From positions 1 through 64,000 of the forward strand of contig JBGAHL010000017.1 of assembly GCA_044226205.1 (NCBI GenBank): DNA of 64,000 nucleotides. The letters run 5' to 3'. Within the stretch, counting starts at the first letter, position 1. Every line of letters starts with the position of its first letter. Both the position numbers and the translations under genes were made by a program. This document shows positions 40,998-51,564 of the stretch, piece after piece. The notes under the pieces are model-generated. The model worked only from the letters and a program-made list of their open reading frames with translations. It was not told the origin of the DNA and ran no database searches. Source of the stretch: M3007 sp044226205. Lineage in GTDB: Bacteria; Bacteroidota; Bacteroidia; Chitinophagales; Saprospiraceae.

Positions 40998-42671
40998 ATG
41001 GCACAGCAGAACAAAGAAATCTGGGGACACCCGCGCGGGCTTTCCCTGCTCTTTTTCACCGAGATGTGGGAGCGTTTCAGCTACTACGGCATGCGGGCGA
41101 TTTTTACGCTTTACATGACCAACGCCCTGCTCATGACCAACAAACAGGCTTCTCAAATTTACGGCAGTTACACGGGTCTCGTGTACCTCACCCCCCTGCT
41201 TGGCGGCTACATCGCCGATAATTTCTGGGGCAACCGCCGTTCGATCGTGGTGGGCGGCTTGCTGATGGCCCTCGGGCAGTTCCTCATGTTCGGGAGCGCC
41301 TCCATGTACACCAATGCCAGCCTGGCTGTGCCCTTGATGTGGGGCGGCTTGTTGTTCCTGATCATTGGCAACGGCTTTTTCAAGCCCAATATTTCCTCTA
41401 TGGTGGGCCAGTTGTACGCCGAGGGCGACCGTCGGCGCGACGCGGCATTTACCATTTTTTACATGGGTATCAACCTTGGCGCCTTCATCGCACCGCTGGT
41501 GTGCGGCTACCTGGGCGAACGCTACGATGCCGAAAACCATCCCCTGCCCGAGTACTTCCGCTGGGGCTTTCTTGCGGCGGGTATCGGCATGATCCTCGGC
41601 ACCATCCTGTTCCAGACGCAAAAAGATAAATATGTGGTCACCCCAGAGGGCAAACCCATCGGAGCGACGCCCAACAGGGCTGTCAGCACGACCAGCGAAG
41701 CCGGCTCCGGCGGCCTGGGCGGCAACCAGATCCTGATGGGTGTCGGCATTTCGGTAGTTATGTTCCTGGTGTTCTCCTTCCTGGTCAAATTCGATACCGT
41801 GGCCTCGCTGATTTACAGTGCCACGATCGGTATGGCCATCATGATCATCACCGACAAATCGCTCACCAAAGTCGAGCGCGACCGTATTCTGGTGCTCTAC
41901 GTGTCGGCCTTTTTCGTTGTATTCTTCTGGTCTGCATTCGAGCAGGCAGGCGCTTCGCTGACCTTCTTTGCCGACAAGCAGACCGACCGCACCTTGATGG
42001 GCGCTACGATTCCGGCCAGTTATTTCCAGAGTATCAACGCCGTGGCGGTGGTCCTGCTGGCGCCGTTGGTAGCTGCCGTTTGGGTGAATCTGGCCAAGCG
42101 CAACTCCGAACCCAATTCGCTGGTCAAGCAATCGTTCGGCCTCATCATTCTGGCGCTGGGCTACGTGGTGATCGCATTTGGCGTAAAAGGCATGGGCCTG
42201 GGCGACAAAGCCAACATGTTCCTGCTCGTAGGGCTGTATGTGATCCACACCATTGGTGAATTGTGCCTCTCCCCCATCGGCTTGTCGCTGGTGTCCAAAC
42301 TCTCGCCCATGCGTTTCGTTTCGCTGCTCTTCGGCGTGTGGTTCCTGGCCAACGCCATTGCCAACAAGGCCGCCGGCCAGTTGAGCGAATTGTACCCGCC
42401 GGCCGGTCGTGAATACGCCATGGCTGCCGACAATGGTATCGACGCAGCTACCTACAAGGGCCTGCTGGAAGGCACAACCCAGATTACGCCCGAGATCCAG
42501 TCGAAAGCCGAAGCGGCCAACCTGCCGCTGGAATACCCGAAATTCATGGGCAATCCGATCAAAGACCTTTACCAGTTCTTCATGATTTTCGTGGGCATGG
42601 CCGGTATCGCAGGTCTGATCCTGTTCGGCCTTTCCTTCCCCTTGAAGAAAATGATGCACGGGGCTGACTAA
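40998..42671 (+). CDS. POT/PTR family oligopeptide transporter
   Basis: The 557-residue inner-membrane protein imports di- and tripeptides with protons. It has the family signature EMWERFSYYGMR (about residues 22-33), the GGYIADNFWGNRR block (about 74-86), FxxxNxG-type FYMGINLGAFIAPLVCGYLGER (about 153-174), and FWSAFEQAG (about 311), with about 14 hydrophobic helices. The start MAQQNKEIWGHPRGL is typical. No peptidase is adjacent. A strong terminator follows. Confidence 0.95.
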   Translation: MAQQNKEIWGHPRGLSLLFFTEMWERFSYYGMRAIFTLYMTNALLMTNKQASQIYGSYTGLVYLTPLLGGYIADNFWGNRRSIVVGGLLMALGQFLMFGSASMYTNASLAVPLMWGGLLFLIIGNGFFKPNISSMVGQLYAEGDRRRDAAFTIFYMGINLGAFIAPLVCGYLGERYDAENHPLPEYFRWGFLAAGIGMILGTILFQTQKDKYVVTPEGKPIGATPNRAVSTTSEAGSGGLGGNQILMGVGISVVMFLVFSFLVKFDTVASLIYSATIGMAIMIITDKSLTKVERDRILVLYVSAFFVVFFWSAFEQAGASLTFFADKQTDRTLMGATIPASYFQSINAVAVVLLAPLVAAVWVNLAKRNSEPNSLVKQSFGLIILALGYVVIAFGVKGMGLGDKANMFLLVGLYVIHTIGELCLSPIGLSLVSKLSPMRFVSLLFGVWFLANAIANKAAGQLSELYPPAGREYAMAADNGIDAATYKGLLEGTTQITPEIQSKAEAANLPLEYPKFMGNPIKDLYQFFMIFVGMAGIAGLILFGLSFPLKKMMHGAD

Positions 42672-42692
42672 GCGTACATTGAAAAGTGTTGT

Positions 42693-42737
42693 GAAGCGCG
42701 CAAGGAACAGTGTTTCTTTGCGCGCTTCCTGTTTTTT
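42693..42737 (+). terminator. Rho-independent terminator of peptide transporter gene
   Basis: GAAGCGCGCAAGGAA (42693-42707) pairs with TTCTTTGCGCGCTTC (42714-42728), one mismatch, then CTGTTTTTT. It lies 21 bases after the stop. Confidence 0.9.
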
Positions 42738-42791
42738 AAAGTCTTCCGCCAGGCGTCTTTTTTTGCTGATTAGAGCCAAATTGCGCTCCGT

Positions 42792-42822
42792 TTGGGTAAA
42801 TGTGTGCCTTGGCCTATCTTTG
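42792..42822 (+). promoter_or_regulatory. Promoter of secreted protein gene
   Basis: TTG at 42792-42794 and TATCTTTG at 42815-42822 are separated by 20 bases, a full match to the Bacteroidetes consensus, leaving a leader of about 60 bases. Confidence 0.75.
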
Positions 42823-42890
42823 GAAGTCTTTTTTATAAAGATTAAAATCAGGGCAAACATTCGTTTTTGCACAAAAAATCATATTCGCTC

Positions 42891-45734
42891 ATGAATGTAA
42901 GACTACTCCGCCTGGCTGCTATTGCCATTTTCGCATTATTCCTTCGCCAAGCTTCGGCACAATGTGAATACCGTATTGAAATGTTCGACTCCTACGGCGA
43001 CGGATGGAACGGCGGTATCCTCACCATCAACAGCGGCACTTCGGTGCAGCCTTTCACGCTGCTTGGTTTTCCGTTGGGCAACGGTGAAGACAGCACGGCC
43101 TACTTTCCCGTACAGGTCGGCGAACCCCTGACGTTCAACTGGACGCCGGGATTTTTTGTAAATGAGGTCAGCTTTGCCATTTACGATTACAACGGCGACC
43201 TCGTGTATCAATCCGGCACCCTTACGCCCGGCTTGCTCTTCGAGACCGTTGGCCAATGCCCCGATTGTCTCAAACCCGTCAATGTCACGGTTGAAAACGT
43301 CTATGCCGACCGCGCCAAGTACCACTGGACGCCCGTGGGCGCTGGGCCGTATGTCGGCTGGTATGTCATTTACGGGCCCGCGGGCTTCGTGCCCGGGCCC
43401 GGCGTTGGCGACACGATCTACGTCACGGTACCCAAGGTGACCATTAACGGCCTGCAACAAAAAACAGCGTACGATTTCTACCTGCTCCAGAATTGCGGCG
43501 CAGCTGGCACGGCCGATCTGGCGGGCCCCTACTCTTTCGAAACCTACTGGGCCAACGATGTCGGCGTATCGGCCATCCTTTCGCCGCAAAGCGGGTGCTC
43601 GCTGGGCGTGGAGTCGATCAACATCGTGCTGGAAAACTACGGCGCCAACCCGCAGTCGCTGATTCCTTTCAATTTCAGCGTCAATGGCGTCAGCGGCGGC
43701 GTACCGCAACCGCAGGACGGTTTCTACACCGGCGTGTTGGGCAAAGACAGCTCGGAAACGATTACGTTCGAAACGTTCTACGATTTCTCCCAGCCGGGGG
43801 AATACCTCATCGCCGCATGGTCTGAAATGACGGGCGATCAGGAAATGACCAACGACACCTTCTACCTGCACATCGTCAACCGCCTGCTGGCTCCGTACAC
43901 CCAGGATTTTGAAAGCTGGAACGGCGCCTGGTACGTCGATACGATCAACAGTATCAACCCGAGCTGGGCATTCGGCGCTCCCAACAAAGCGACCATCCCC
44001 TCGGCTGCCAGCGGCGTCAATGCCTGGATCACCAGTCTCGCCGGCGCCTACAACAGCAGCGAACGCTCGTACATCAATTCTCCCTGCTTCGACTTTTCCG
44101 ACCTGACGGAAGACCCCGTGATCGAGTTTTCCCTCAACTATTACACTGAGTTTACCTACGATGGCGGTTTCCTTGAAATGTCGCTGGACGGCGGCCAAAA
44201 CTGGGACCGCGTCGGCGAAATCGGGGAAGGATTCAACTGGTTCAACTTCTACAATGTCAACGCCGGCCTCGGCGACGTTTGGGCAGGCCAGTCGAACGGT
44301 TGGGTCACGGCGCGGCATGGTCTCACCGGCGCCGGCGGCGAAAGCGAAGTTCGCCTGCGTTTCGGATTCGGCGCCGACCCCTCGGTACAGTATGCAGGCG
44401 GCATGGCCGTGGACGACATCCATATTTACGTTCCGCTGTCCGACGACCTCTCGGCCGTAAGCCTCGCTACCGAGGCCCAGACCCAGCAGTGCGGACTTGA
44501 AAATGACAAAGTCATCTTCAATTTCGCCAATTTCGGAACCCAGCCGCAATCTTTCTTCCAGGTAGCTTACACGGTCAACGACGGCCCGCCTGTCATTGAA
44601 AACGTGGGTTCTGTGACGGTCAACCCCGATCAGATTTACACCTACACCTTTACCCAGGCTTTCGACAGCCGCGACCAAATCTCGAACATCAAAGCCTGGA
44701 CCGTGCTGCTGGACGAGCAAAACCTGGCCAACGATACGACTACGTACTCGATCGATCACCGGCCCTTGCCGGTGCCTTTCCAGGAAAATTTCGAAGCAGC
44801 AGTGCTGCCTCCGGGCTGGACGAGCAACGGCTTCGTGACCAATACGCACAACAATATTTCCTACGTGCTGGCCCACAACTTGTGGAGCGGCAACCCCGCT
44901 TTCAGCCACGCACTGCCGCGCTACGGTGTGCTGGGCGCCAACGATAGCCTCCGCTTCGACTATCGTATCTCGGATTACAGCGGCTCCGGCACAGTGGCTA
45001 CCGTGTTGGGGCTTGGCAATAAAATCGATGTACAGGTATCCGACGACTGCGGTCTAAGCTACACGACGGTGTTTACCATCAATGCCCTCAATCACGTACC
45101 CAGCCTCAGCCTGAAAACCATCACGATCGGCCTCGGCAACTACGCCGGCGAATCGATCCGTATCCGTTTTGTAGGCTCCTGGGCAGCGGGCGATTATTAC
45201 TTCGACCTCGACAACATCAACCTGTTGTCGTGCCCGGCCGACTTCCAGCTCAGCGCCGATATCTCCAATGCCAACCCGAACCTGAACAACGGCACCGCCA
45301 CGGTCAATGTCGGTCTTGGCAACCCGCCCTACACCTATCTGTGGAGCAACGGCCAGACCACGCAAACGGCAACCGACCTGCCCGTCGGCGATGCCAGCGT
45401 GACCGTCACCGACGCGTTCGGCTGCTCGGGCGCACTCACGATCACCGTCGGCGTATCCGGCACGCAGGATCTGGACGGCCTCAGCCGTATCGCCCTGCAA
45501 CCCAACCCGACGACGGGCTGGACGACGCTCTATCTCGACTTCGATACGCCTACCGAAGTCCGCATCGAACTGTTCGACCTGCTCGGAAAAGTCATCTGGA
45601 CCAGCAAGCCCTCGCGCAGCAGCGCCGTGGCCGAAAGCATCGACCTGAGCAATGCACCCGACGGACTCTACCTGTTGCGCATCAGCGCCAACGGCCGCTC
45701 AATGACGCGGAAAGTGGTTAAAAGCAGGGGTTGA
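42891..45734 (+). CDS. Secreted multidomain protein with SprB-like repeat and T9SS sorting domain
   Basis: The 947-residue protein starts at MNVRLLRLAAIAIF with a signal peptide to about residue 22 (ASAQ). The N-terminal module (CEYRIEMFDSYGDGWNGG...) is the SYGDGWNGG type seen in adhesin and protease tails. Around residues 125-220 a fibronectin-III-like domain follows. Then two CARDB-like modules alternate with two jelly-roll (MAM/choice-of-anchor) domains (about 335-510, 630-780). An SprB-like repeat (YLWSNGQTT, DLPVGDASVTVTDAFGC) precedes the T9SS sorting domain from about 865 (IALQPNPTTG). It is a likely adhesin or surface structural protein. Start at 42867 (TTG) would add 8 residues and is not used. 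Confidence 0.9.
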   Translation: MNVRLLRLAAIAIFALFLRQASAQCEYRIEMFDSYGDGWNGGILTINSGTSVQPFTLLGFPLGNGEDSTAYFPVQVGEPLTFNWTPGFFVNEVSFAIYDYNGDLVYQSGTLTPGLLFETVGQCPDCLKPVNVTVENVYADRAKYHWTPVGAGPYVGWYVIYGPAGFVPGPGVGDTIYVTVPKVTINGLQQKTAYDFYLLQNCGAAGTADLAGPYSFETYWANDVGVSAILSPQSGCSLGVESINIVLENYGANPQSLIPFNFSVNGVSGGVPQPQDGFYTGVLGKDSSETITFETFYDFSQPGEYLIAAWSEMTGDQEMTNDTFYLHIVNRLLAPYTQDFESWNGAWYVDTINSINPSWAFGAPNKATIPSAASGVNAWITSLAGAYNSSERSYINSPCFDFSDLTEDPVIEFSLNYYTEFTYDGGFLEMSLDGGQNWDRVGEIGEGFNWFNFYNVNAGLGDVWAGQSNGWVTARHGLTGAGGESEVRLRFGFGADPSVQYAGGMAVDDIHIYVPLSDDLSAVSLATEAQTQQCGLENDKVIFNFANFGTQPQSFFQVAYTVNDGPPVIENVGSVTVNPDQIYTYTFTQAFDSRDQISNIKAWTVLLDEQNLANDTTTYSIDHRPLPVPFQENFEAAVLPPGWTSNGFVTNTHNNISYVLAHNLWSGNPAFSHALPRYGVLGANDSLRFDYRISDYSGSGTVATVLGLGNKIDVQVSDDCGLSYTTVFTINALNHVPSLSLKTITIGLGNYAGESIRIRFVGSWAAGDYYFDLDNINLLSCPADFQLSADISNANPNLNNGTATVNVGLGNPPYTYLWSNGQTTQTATDLPVGDASVTVTDAFGCSGALTITVGVSGTQDLDGLSRIALQPNPTTGWTTLYLDFDTPTEVRIELFDLLGKVIWTSKPSRSSAVAESIDLSNAPDGLYLLRISANGRSMTRKVVKSRG

Positions 45735-45990
45735 TAAGGTTTGCAGGGTTTATTAAGTTTATAAGAAAAGGGGTTATTCTTCTGTACGAAGGATAACCCC
45801 TTTTATCATAAACCCCTGTAAAAACTTAGCAGGGGCAGCGCCCCGTGATATTTGTAGTCTTTTTGTACCAAAATCCAACCCGGAGGGGCAACGCCCCGAA
45901 AGATCTTTCGGGGCGCTGCCCCTCCGTACCTGTTGTCTCCACCATTTGCTACAAATCTTTCGGGGCGCTGCCCCTGCCTAAGTTTTTACG
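45735..45990. repeat. Palindrome and four REP-like AGGGGCAGCGCCCC elements
   Basis: A hairpin with stem AAAAGGGGTTAT (45766-45777)/ATAACCCCTTTT (45793-45804), flanked by CAGGGTTTAT and ATAAACCCCTG, can terminate the preceding gene. Then four AGGGGC(A)(G/A)CGCCCC palindromes occur at about 45831, 45884, 45909 and 45962. The outer two belong to a longer inverted repeat (45817-45858 with 45949-45990, TAAAAACTTAGCAGGGG and CTACAAAT at opposite ends). No gene was found in 45735-46012. Confidence 0.8.
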
Positions 45991-46012
45991 ATTTTTTTTA
46001 TAAAAAACAGCG

Positions 46013-46888
46013 CTACATCCCCCTTGTCCTTTGTTCAAAAAAATGAAGCAGGGGCTGGATGTAAGGTTCGTGAGTGGGCAAACTGAGAAAATCGGCGCCA
46101 GCCTGCTGGAAATTGTAACGTGCTGCTGCCAGGTTTTCCAAAAAACGCGCCGTGTAGCGCCGCCGCCAGTCGGGGTCGGTCGTATCGACCCAGCTGCTTT
46201 GGCCGGTTTCGGCGTCCGCCACGTTGAGCAGACCCAGGTCGGGCAAACTGCGTTCGCGGGCGTCCCAGCAATGCAGTCCCACGCAATCGTGTCGGCGCGA
46301 CAACACGCGCAGGGCTTTGCCGTAGTCGTTGGCCAGAAAATCGGACAGCAGAAAACAGACGCTCCTTTTTTTCAGCACGTTGCGGGTGAATTGCAACGCG
46401 CGGGCCAGGTCGGTTTTTTGCCCCGAGGGTTCGAAGTTCAGCAATTCGCGAATGATGCGCAGGGCGTGTTGCCGCCCTTTTTGCGGGGCGAGAAACAATT
46501 CGGGCCGGTCGGAAAAGAACAGCAAGCCCACCTTGTCGTTGTTTTCAAGGGCTGAAAAAGCCAAAACGGCGCAGAGTTCGGTCAAAAACTCGCGTTTGGT
46601 CGGCCGGGCGCTGCCGAAAAAAGCCGAGCGGCTGACATCGACCAGCAGCATGACCGTCAGTTCGCGTTCTTCTTCAAAAATCTTGATATGCGGCTCGCCC
46701 GTGCGCGCCGTCACGTTCCAGTCGATGTTGCGCACGTCGTCGCCAAACTGGTATTGCCGCACCTCGCTGAACGACATACCCCGGCCCTTGAAGGCGCTGT
46801 GGTAGCCCCCCGTGAAGAGGTGGCGGCTCAGCCCGCGGGTCTTGATCTCGACTTTGCGGACCTTTTTGATCAGTTCGGCGGTATCCAT
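46013..46888 (-). CDS. DUF58 domain protein (MoxR-associated, vWA-like fold)
   Basis: The 291-residue cytoplasmic protein has the DUF58 core: GYHSAFKGRGMSFSEVRQYQFGDDVRNIDWNVTARTGEPHIK near residues 28-70 (recognised by GDDVRNIDWNVTART), a vWA-like strand MLLVDVSRSAFFGS (about 79-92) with a partial metal site DVSRS, and ALENNDKVGLLFFSD. DUF58 proteins travel with MoxR ATPases. It is the last gene of the moxR operon, 7 bases after the middle gene. Role: probably part of a chaperone-like complex, by family inference. Confidence 0.92.
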   Translation of the reverse strand: MDTAELIKKVRKVEIKTRGLSRHLFTGGYHSAFKGRGMSFSEVRQYQFGDDVRNIDWNVTARTGEPHIKIFEEERELTVMLLVDVSRSAFFGSARPTKREFLTELCAVLAFSALENNDKVGLLFFSDRPELFLAPQKGRQHALRIIRELLNFEPSGQKTDLARALQFTRNVLKKRSVCFLLSDFLANDYGKALRVLSRRHDCVGLHCWDARERSLPDLGLLNVADAETGQSSWVDTTDPDWRRRYTARFLENLAAARYNFQQAGADFLSLPTHEPYIQPLLHFFEQRTRGM

Positions 46889-46895
46889 GTCGTTG

Positions 46896-48401
46896 TTATC
46901 GAACCAGTTCGGTCAGGGGGTTGTCTTTGCGCATGTAGGGTTTGAGTACGGAGTAGGGCACCAGCAGGCGCTGCTGACCGTACACGGGGTGGAAGAGCGT
47001 GCTCATTTCGAGTCCTTCGCGGCGGATGGCGAAAAGCGGAAAACCCTCTTTGGCCAGCCATTCGCGAAATTGCGGATCGGCAGCAAATTTGGCCATTTTG
47101 GGCGACTCTTTGCGGGAGTACTCCTCCATCCATTTTTTAAAATTAAAGGACTTGATAAAAAGGTCTTCGAGCAGGATTTCCTTGCCGGTTTTGAGGTTGA
47201 AATTGAAGGACAGGCCTTCCGTGCGGTCGTCCCAGGAATTGGTAAAAATCAGGTAGCCGCAGAACAGGTCGTCGGTCCAGAACACCACGTCGGCCCAGGC
47301 GCTGGCGCGCAGGCTGCCGCGGTTTTTGGGCGAGTTGTCGCGTTTTTGGGCGGCAAAAGCGGTTTTGCAACGCGTGATCCAGTCCTGCACTTTTTTGTCG
47401 AGCGCGGCATTGCAGACGTCGCAGCGGGTACGGGGGTAAATGGCGTCGTAGCTCGTGGTATAGTCGGCCGATTCGTAGCAGCCCATGAGCAGGTTGTCGC
47501 GAAGGGCGAATTTCAGGCTGCGCCGCTCGCCGCTGCCGACCCAGTTGATTTCAGTGCTTTGCGGCACTTTCAGCGAGCCGCGCAGGATGGCGGCCGGAAT
47601 TTCGCCGCCGGGCTGCCGTGCATTGAGTTCGTAAGTGCCATCGTCGTCGATATTGCCGCGCAGCGGGTAGGTTTTGCCGTCGGCTTCGATCCAGAGGTAG
47701 CCGAACATGGCGCCGTTGTGGAGCCGTGAAATCACGAAATCGGCGCGGGCGTTGTTGTAGCGTCCGATGTAGCGGTTGGTCCATTTGTTGTCGCCGCAAT
47801 GCCCGGCAGCCAGCACCTGGCCCACGGCCACTTCTTCCGCATCGAGGTGGAGGCCGAGGGTGCTGTCGCGGTTGAGCCAGTCGGCTTCAATTTTTTTGTC
47901 CTTGACTTTGCCCGTGATGAGGCCCGTGCGCTGGTTGCGCGTGTCGAATTCGGTGAGCGACACCTTGTCGCTGGTCAGCACGCCTTCGAGTCGGAAACGG
48001 CCCCTGTTTTGGGGGTAGGAGAGGTAGCCGCGGCATTTTGAGCCGTCGGAGCCGAGGGAGATGGTGACGCTGCTCACGTCGTCGAGCCGGCCGCTGAAAT
48101 AACGCACCCATTTGATATCGGCGGGTTTGTCGAACAAACGCGCAATCGCTGTGTCGCTGATGTTGGAGGGCAGGGAGGATGCGCCCGGCGCGGCAACGGG
48201 CGTTGTCTGGGGTTTTGTGGTGGCCGGCGGCGTAGCGGCGGGCTTGGGGGCGGCCGGTTTGGTGGCAGGGGCTTGCCCGGCAGCCGGTTTGGGCGCCGGT
48301 TTGGTAGTCGAGCCAGCGGGTTTTTGCGCGGCAAGGCTGGCGCTCAGCAGCAGGCCTGCTGCAAGAATAAACGATTTGCAGGGAGTAAGATAACGATTCA
48401 T
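46896..48401 (-). CDS. Secreted protein of unknown function between moxR and DUF58 genes
   Basis: The 501-residue protein has a signal peptide (to about residue 25) followed by a Pro/Ala/Lys/Thr-rich linker (about 26-75). Two parts follow. Residues 90-270 look like two beta-rich repeats (GRLDDVSSVTISLGSDGSKC, IGRYNNARADFVISRL). Residues 280-500 resemble the DUF4163/DUF3298 tail of RsiV-type or lysozyme-inhibitor-like proteins (AFRDNLL..., TNSWDDRTEGLSFNFNLKTGKEI, LFIKSFNFKKWMEEYS), though this is only a pattern match. It is not part of the standard Bat operon set, so its place between moxR and DUF58 is notable. Confidence 0.75.
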   Translation of the reverse strand: MNRYLTPCKSFILAAGLLLSASLAAQKPAGSTTKPAPKPAAGQAPATKPAAPKPAATPPATTKPQTTPVAAPGASSLPSNISDTAIARLFDKPADIKWVRYFSGRLDDVSSVTISLGSDGSKCRGYLSYPQNRGRFRLEGVLTSDKVSLTEFDTRNQRTGLITGKVKDKKIEADWLNRDSTLGLHLDAEEVAVGQVLAAGHCGDNKWTNRYIGRYNNARADFVISRLHNGAMFGYLWIEADGKTYPLRGNIDDDGTYELNARQPGGEIPAAILRGSLKVPQSTEINWVGSGERRSLKFALRDNLLMGCYESADYTTSYDAIYPRTRCDVCNAALDKKVQDWITRCKTAFAAQKRDNSPKNRGSLRASAWADVVFWTDDLFCGYLIFTNSWDDRTEGLSFNFNLKTGKEILLEDLFIKSFNFKKWMEEYSRKESPKMAKFAADPQFREWLAKEGFPLFAIRREGLEMSTLFHPVYGQQRLLVPYSVLKPYMRKDNPLTELVR

Positions 48402-48443
48402 GACTGTGGGCGGGTGTTGCCCCGCGCGTTGGTTGACAGGCGA

Positions 48444-49439
<996 letters not shown>

Positions 49440-49462
49440 AGCTTACGGGTAAAAAAGGGCTG

Positions 49463-49470
49463 CAAAAATA
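49463..49470 (-). promoter_or_regulatory. -7 promoter element for moxR operon
   Basis: On the minus strand this reads TATTTTTG, an exact TAnnTTTG match 24 bases upstream of the moxR start. Confidence 0.5.
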
Positions 49471-49521
49471 AGAAGCCGGCAGGTGTAACGAATTTTCAGG
49501 GCCTTGATGTTGGGAAAGAGC

Positions 49522-49566
49522 GAAAAAAAAGATTGGGCTCCGGTGAAATCCATGTCCCGGAGCCCA
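49522..49566 (-). terminator. Rho-independent terminator downstream of beta-propeller gene
   Basis: TGGGCTCCGG (49534-49543) pairs with CCGGAGCCCA (49557-49566). The minus-strand transcript continues into eight U. It lies about 140 bases past the stop of the propeller gene; the space between (49567-49706) holds no clear gene. Confidence 0.8.
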
Positions 49567-49706
49567 TAATATTGAAAAGGGCAGGTAGCAGGGCTACTGT
49601 TTGATCATTTGGTCTTTGCCGGAATCAAGTACAGCGATGCGTTTTTCTCCGGCAAGGTCGAAGTGTTCGGCATCCGGCGCTGCTGCTCCGATATTTGGGC
49701 AAAATA

Positions 49707-51224
49707 TTATTGCTTGACGAACTTTGTCGCGCATACGCCATCCCCGCCGGCCAGCGTCACTACATATATTCCTGCCGGCAAGCCGGAAACGTCGATCCGG
49801 CGGTTCGGGGTCACGAGTTGTTTCAAAACGATAGAGCCGTCCATAGCGGAAATGGTCAGGGCGGCATTTTCCCGGTTGTCGCCAGCTAGAATTTTGATCT
49901 CGTCGTACGCCGGGCAGGGAGAGACACTCAGCTGACCGGTAGCGGCGGAAATATCCTGTGCGTCGGTAGTGTTCGAACTCATGTGTAATATCCATAAGTC
50001 GCCGTATTGGAACGCGCTGGTGGACCCGACGATCACGTATTCTCCGGCAGCAATTTCTATGGCTTTGTCAAACCTGTCGCTTTCCAGACTGCCGTACGGC
50101 TTTTGCCAGAGCAGCTCGCCACCCGAATCTACGCAAAACAGCCAGCCGTTTTGATTGGTATTGCCAATCACGTTTCCATTTGTAGAATTGGAAATGCCGG
50201 TGAAAAGGAAGTTGCCGGTGCTTGTTTTGCTGACACCATAACCTGTTTCAATATCGCTGCCACCGAAACATTTTGACCACAGGATGGCGCCTGAGGAATT
50301 GATCCTTATCCCCCAGATTTCATAATCGCCGTGAGTTGACGGTATAGGAGAATTTGAAGTATTGATCAAAACAGCCCCTCCGTCTCCTGTTGCAACCATG
50401 TCGTTGTTGTAATCGCGGCCAATGTTGCCGAACATTTTTTTCCATTGGATAACGCCGGTTGAGTTCAACTTCAACACAAAGACATCCACAAGGCCGTGGT
50501 TGTTGATGGCATCGCCATTACTGGAGCTGCTTCCTCCGGCGACGATACAGCCCCCGTCGGAATCCGGGATGATCGAAGCCCCATAGTCTTCACCCGAGCC
50601 ACCGTAACATTTGCTCCAAAGCACTTCCCCGTCAGGGTCTATTTTAAATGTCCACAGGTCCTGAAAACCATGATTTCCGGCAGAAGTGAGGTCGCCATCA
50701 GTCGATTGTGAACCTCCTGCAATGATGAAATTGCCGTCGGAGCTGGCAGTGATAGATCCGCCGGTTTCATAACTTGTTCCACCGTAGGTTTTTTGCCAGA
50801 TCATATCGCCATCCTCGTTGACTTTGAGCAGCCATAAATCGGTGGCCCCATGATTGGAACTGACGTCGCCATCGTTAGAAGCGGTGGTGCCGAGGATAAA
50901 ATATCCGTTGTCTTCGGCGGAAATAACCTTCAAAGCAAAATCGTCGGCAGATCCGCCGTACGTTTTTTTCCAGATTAACTGACCGTTGTTATCCAGTTTG
51001 AGGAGCCAGAAATCGGCGCCTCCATGGGAGTCGGACACGTCCCCGTCAATGGAATAGGGCATGGATAATACCAAAAGATTGCCATCATGAGCGATGATAA
51101 CATCAGAACTCTGGTCCGTGTAAGACCCTCCGTAGGAGACTTCCCAGACAACGGTGGGTTGTGAGAAAATCACAAACGGCACGACAATAAATGCCATCAG
51201 AAAAAGGTAAAAGTGCTTGCTCAC
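49707..51224 (-). CDS. Secreted beta-propeller protein with T9SS sorting domain
   Basis: The 505-residue protein has a signal peptide (to about residue 21). Residues 25-415 consist of about seven repeats of roughly 55 residues of the form W-x-K-x-Y-G-G-S-x-x-D ... DGGxxxxG-x-[ST]-x-S-x-D-G-D ... H-G-x-x-D-x-W-x-L-K-L, typical of the bacterial seven-bladed propellers annotated as T9SS or SBBP-like. The C-terminal T9SS domain begins near residue 425 (SVSPCPAYDEIKIL) and ends ATKFVKQ. Its DNA is slightly lower in GC than the neighbours. The substrate or ligand is unknown. Confidence 0.88.
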   Translation of the reverse strand: MSKHFYLFLMAFIVVPFVIFSQPTVVWEVSYGGSYTDQSSDVIIAHDGNLLVLSMPYSIDGDVSDSHGGADFWLLKLDNNGQLIWKKTYGGSADDFALKVISAEDNGYFILGTTASNDGDVSSNHGATDLWLLKVNEDGDMIWQKTYGGTSYETGGSITASSDGNFIIAGGSQSTDGDLTSAGNHGFQDLWTFKIDPDGEVLWSKCYGGSGEDYGASIIPDSDGGCIVAGGSSSSNGDAINNHGLVDVFVLKLNSTGVIQWKKMFGNIGRDYNNDMVATGDGGAVLINTSNSPIPSTHGDYEIWGIRINSSGAILWSKCFGGSDIETGYGVSKTSTGNFLFTGISNSTNGNVIGNTNQNGWLFCVDSGGELLWQKPYGSLESDRFDKAIEIAAGEYVIVGSTSAFQYGDLWILHMSSNTTDAQDISAATGQLSVSPCPAYDEIKILAGDNRENAALTISAMDGSIVLKQLVTPNRRIDVSGLPAGIYVVTLAGGDGVCATKFVKQ

Positions 51225-51564
51225 AGGAATAGATTTGCGTTAATGAAACAAGTTGGTTCGAATAATCCTGAAGCAAATGTGGGCCGTTAGCAGTTCGGAA
51301 ATTATAACACAATTCATGAAAACTTCCCCTGTACGGCTCCGATATATGGCAAGGCTTTTCTGCAAGAAAGCCACCAGGCCCACCCAGGTTTTTTAACCCG
51401 AACCGATGTGATTCCGAATCGAACTTAGCCCCGTTCCTTACACATCTATTCCTCGCTTTTTCAAAGTTTTCAATTTCCGATGAAAACAATTTGCCCCCAA
51501 ACGGTATTTTATTTGCAACGCTTAATGCAAATCCCCGCTTAACCACCATTATCCACTCTTCCAG
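51225..51564. other. 340-base intergenic region without a recognised gene
   Basis: The region separates the divergent propeller and GbsR-type genes and must hold both promoters. A weak -7-like TATTTTATTTG lies at about 51508, but no full TTG/TAnnTTTG pair fits. No hairpin or repeat stands out. An open frame on the minus strand over 51103-51549 overlaps the propeller gene and lacks family features. Confidence 0.4.

Noticed and set aside
40971..42872. 633-codon open frame antisense to the peptide transporter gene
   Set aside because: Its translation is a His/Gln/Gly/Asp-rich mirror of a well-supported POT transporter; such frames arise in GC-rich coding DNA and it lacks any domain or promoter.
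42936..44909. 657-codon open frame antisense to the secreted multidomain protein gene
   Set aside because: The sense strand has a signal peptide, a promoter and a T9SS tail; the antisense product is Val/Arg/Gly-rich without motifs.
49594..49995. Minus-strand open frame overlapping the end of the propeller gene
   Set aside because: Different frame from the clear T9SS sorting domain and without recognisable content; at most a chance extension.
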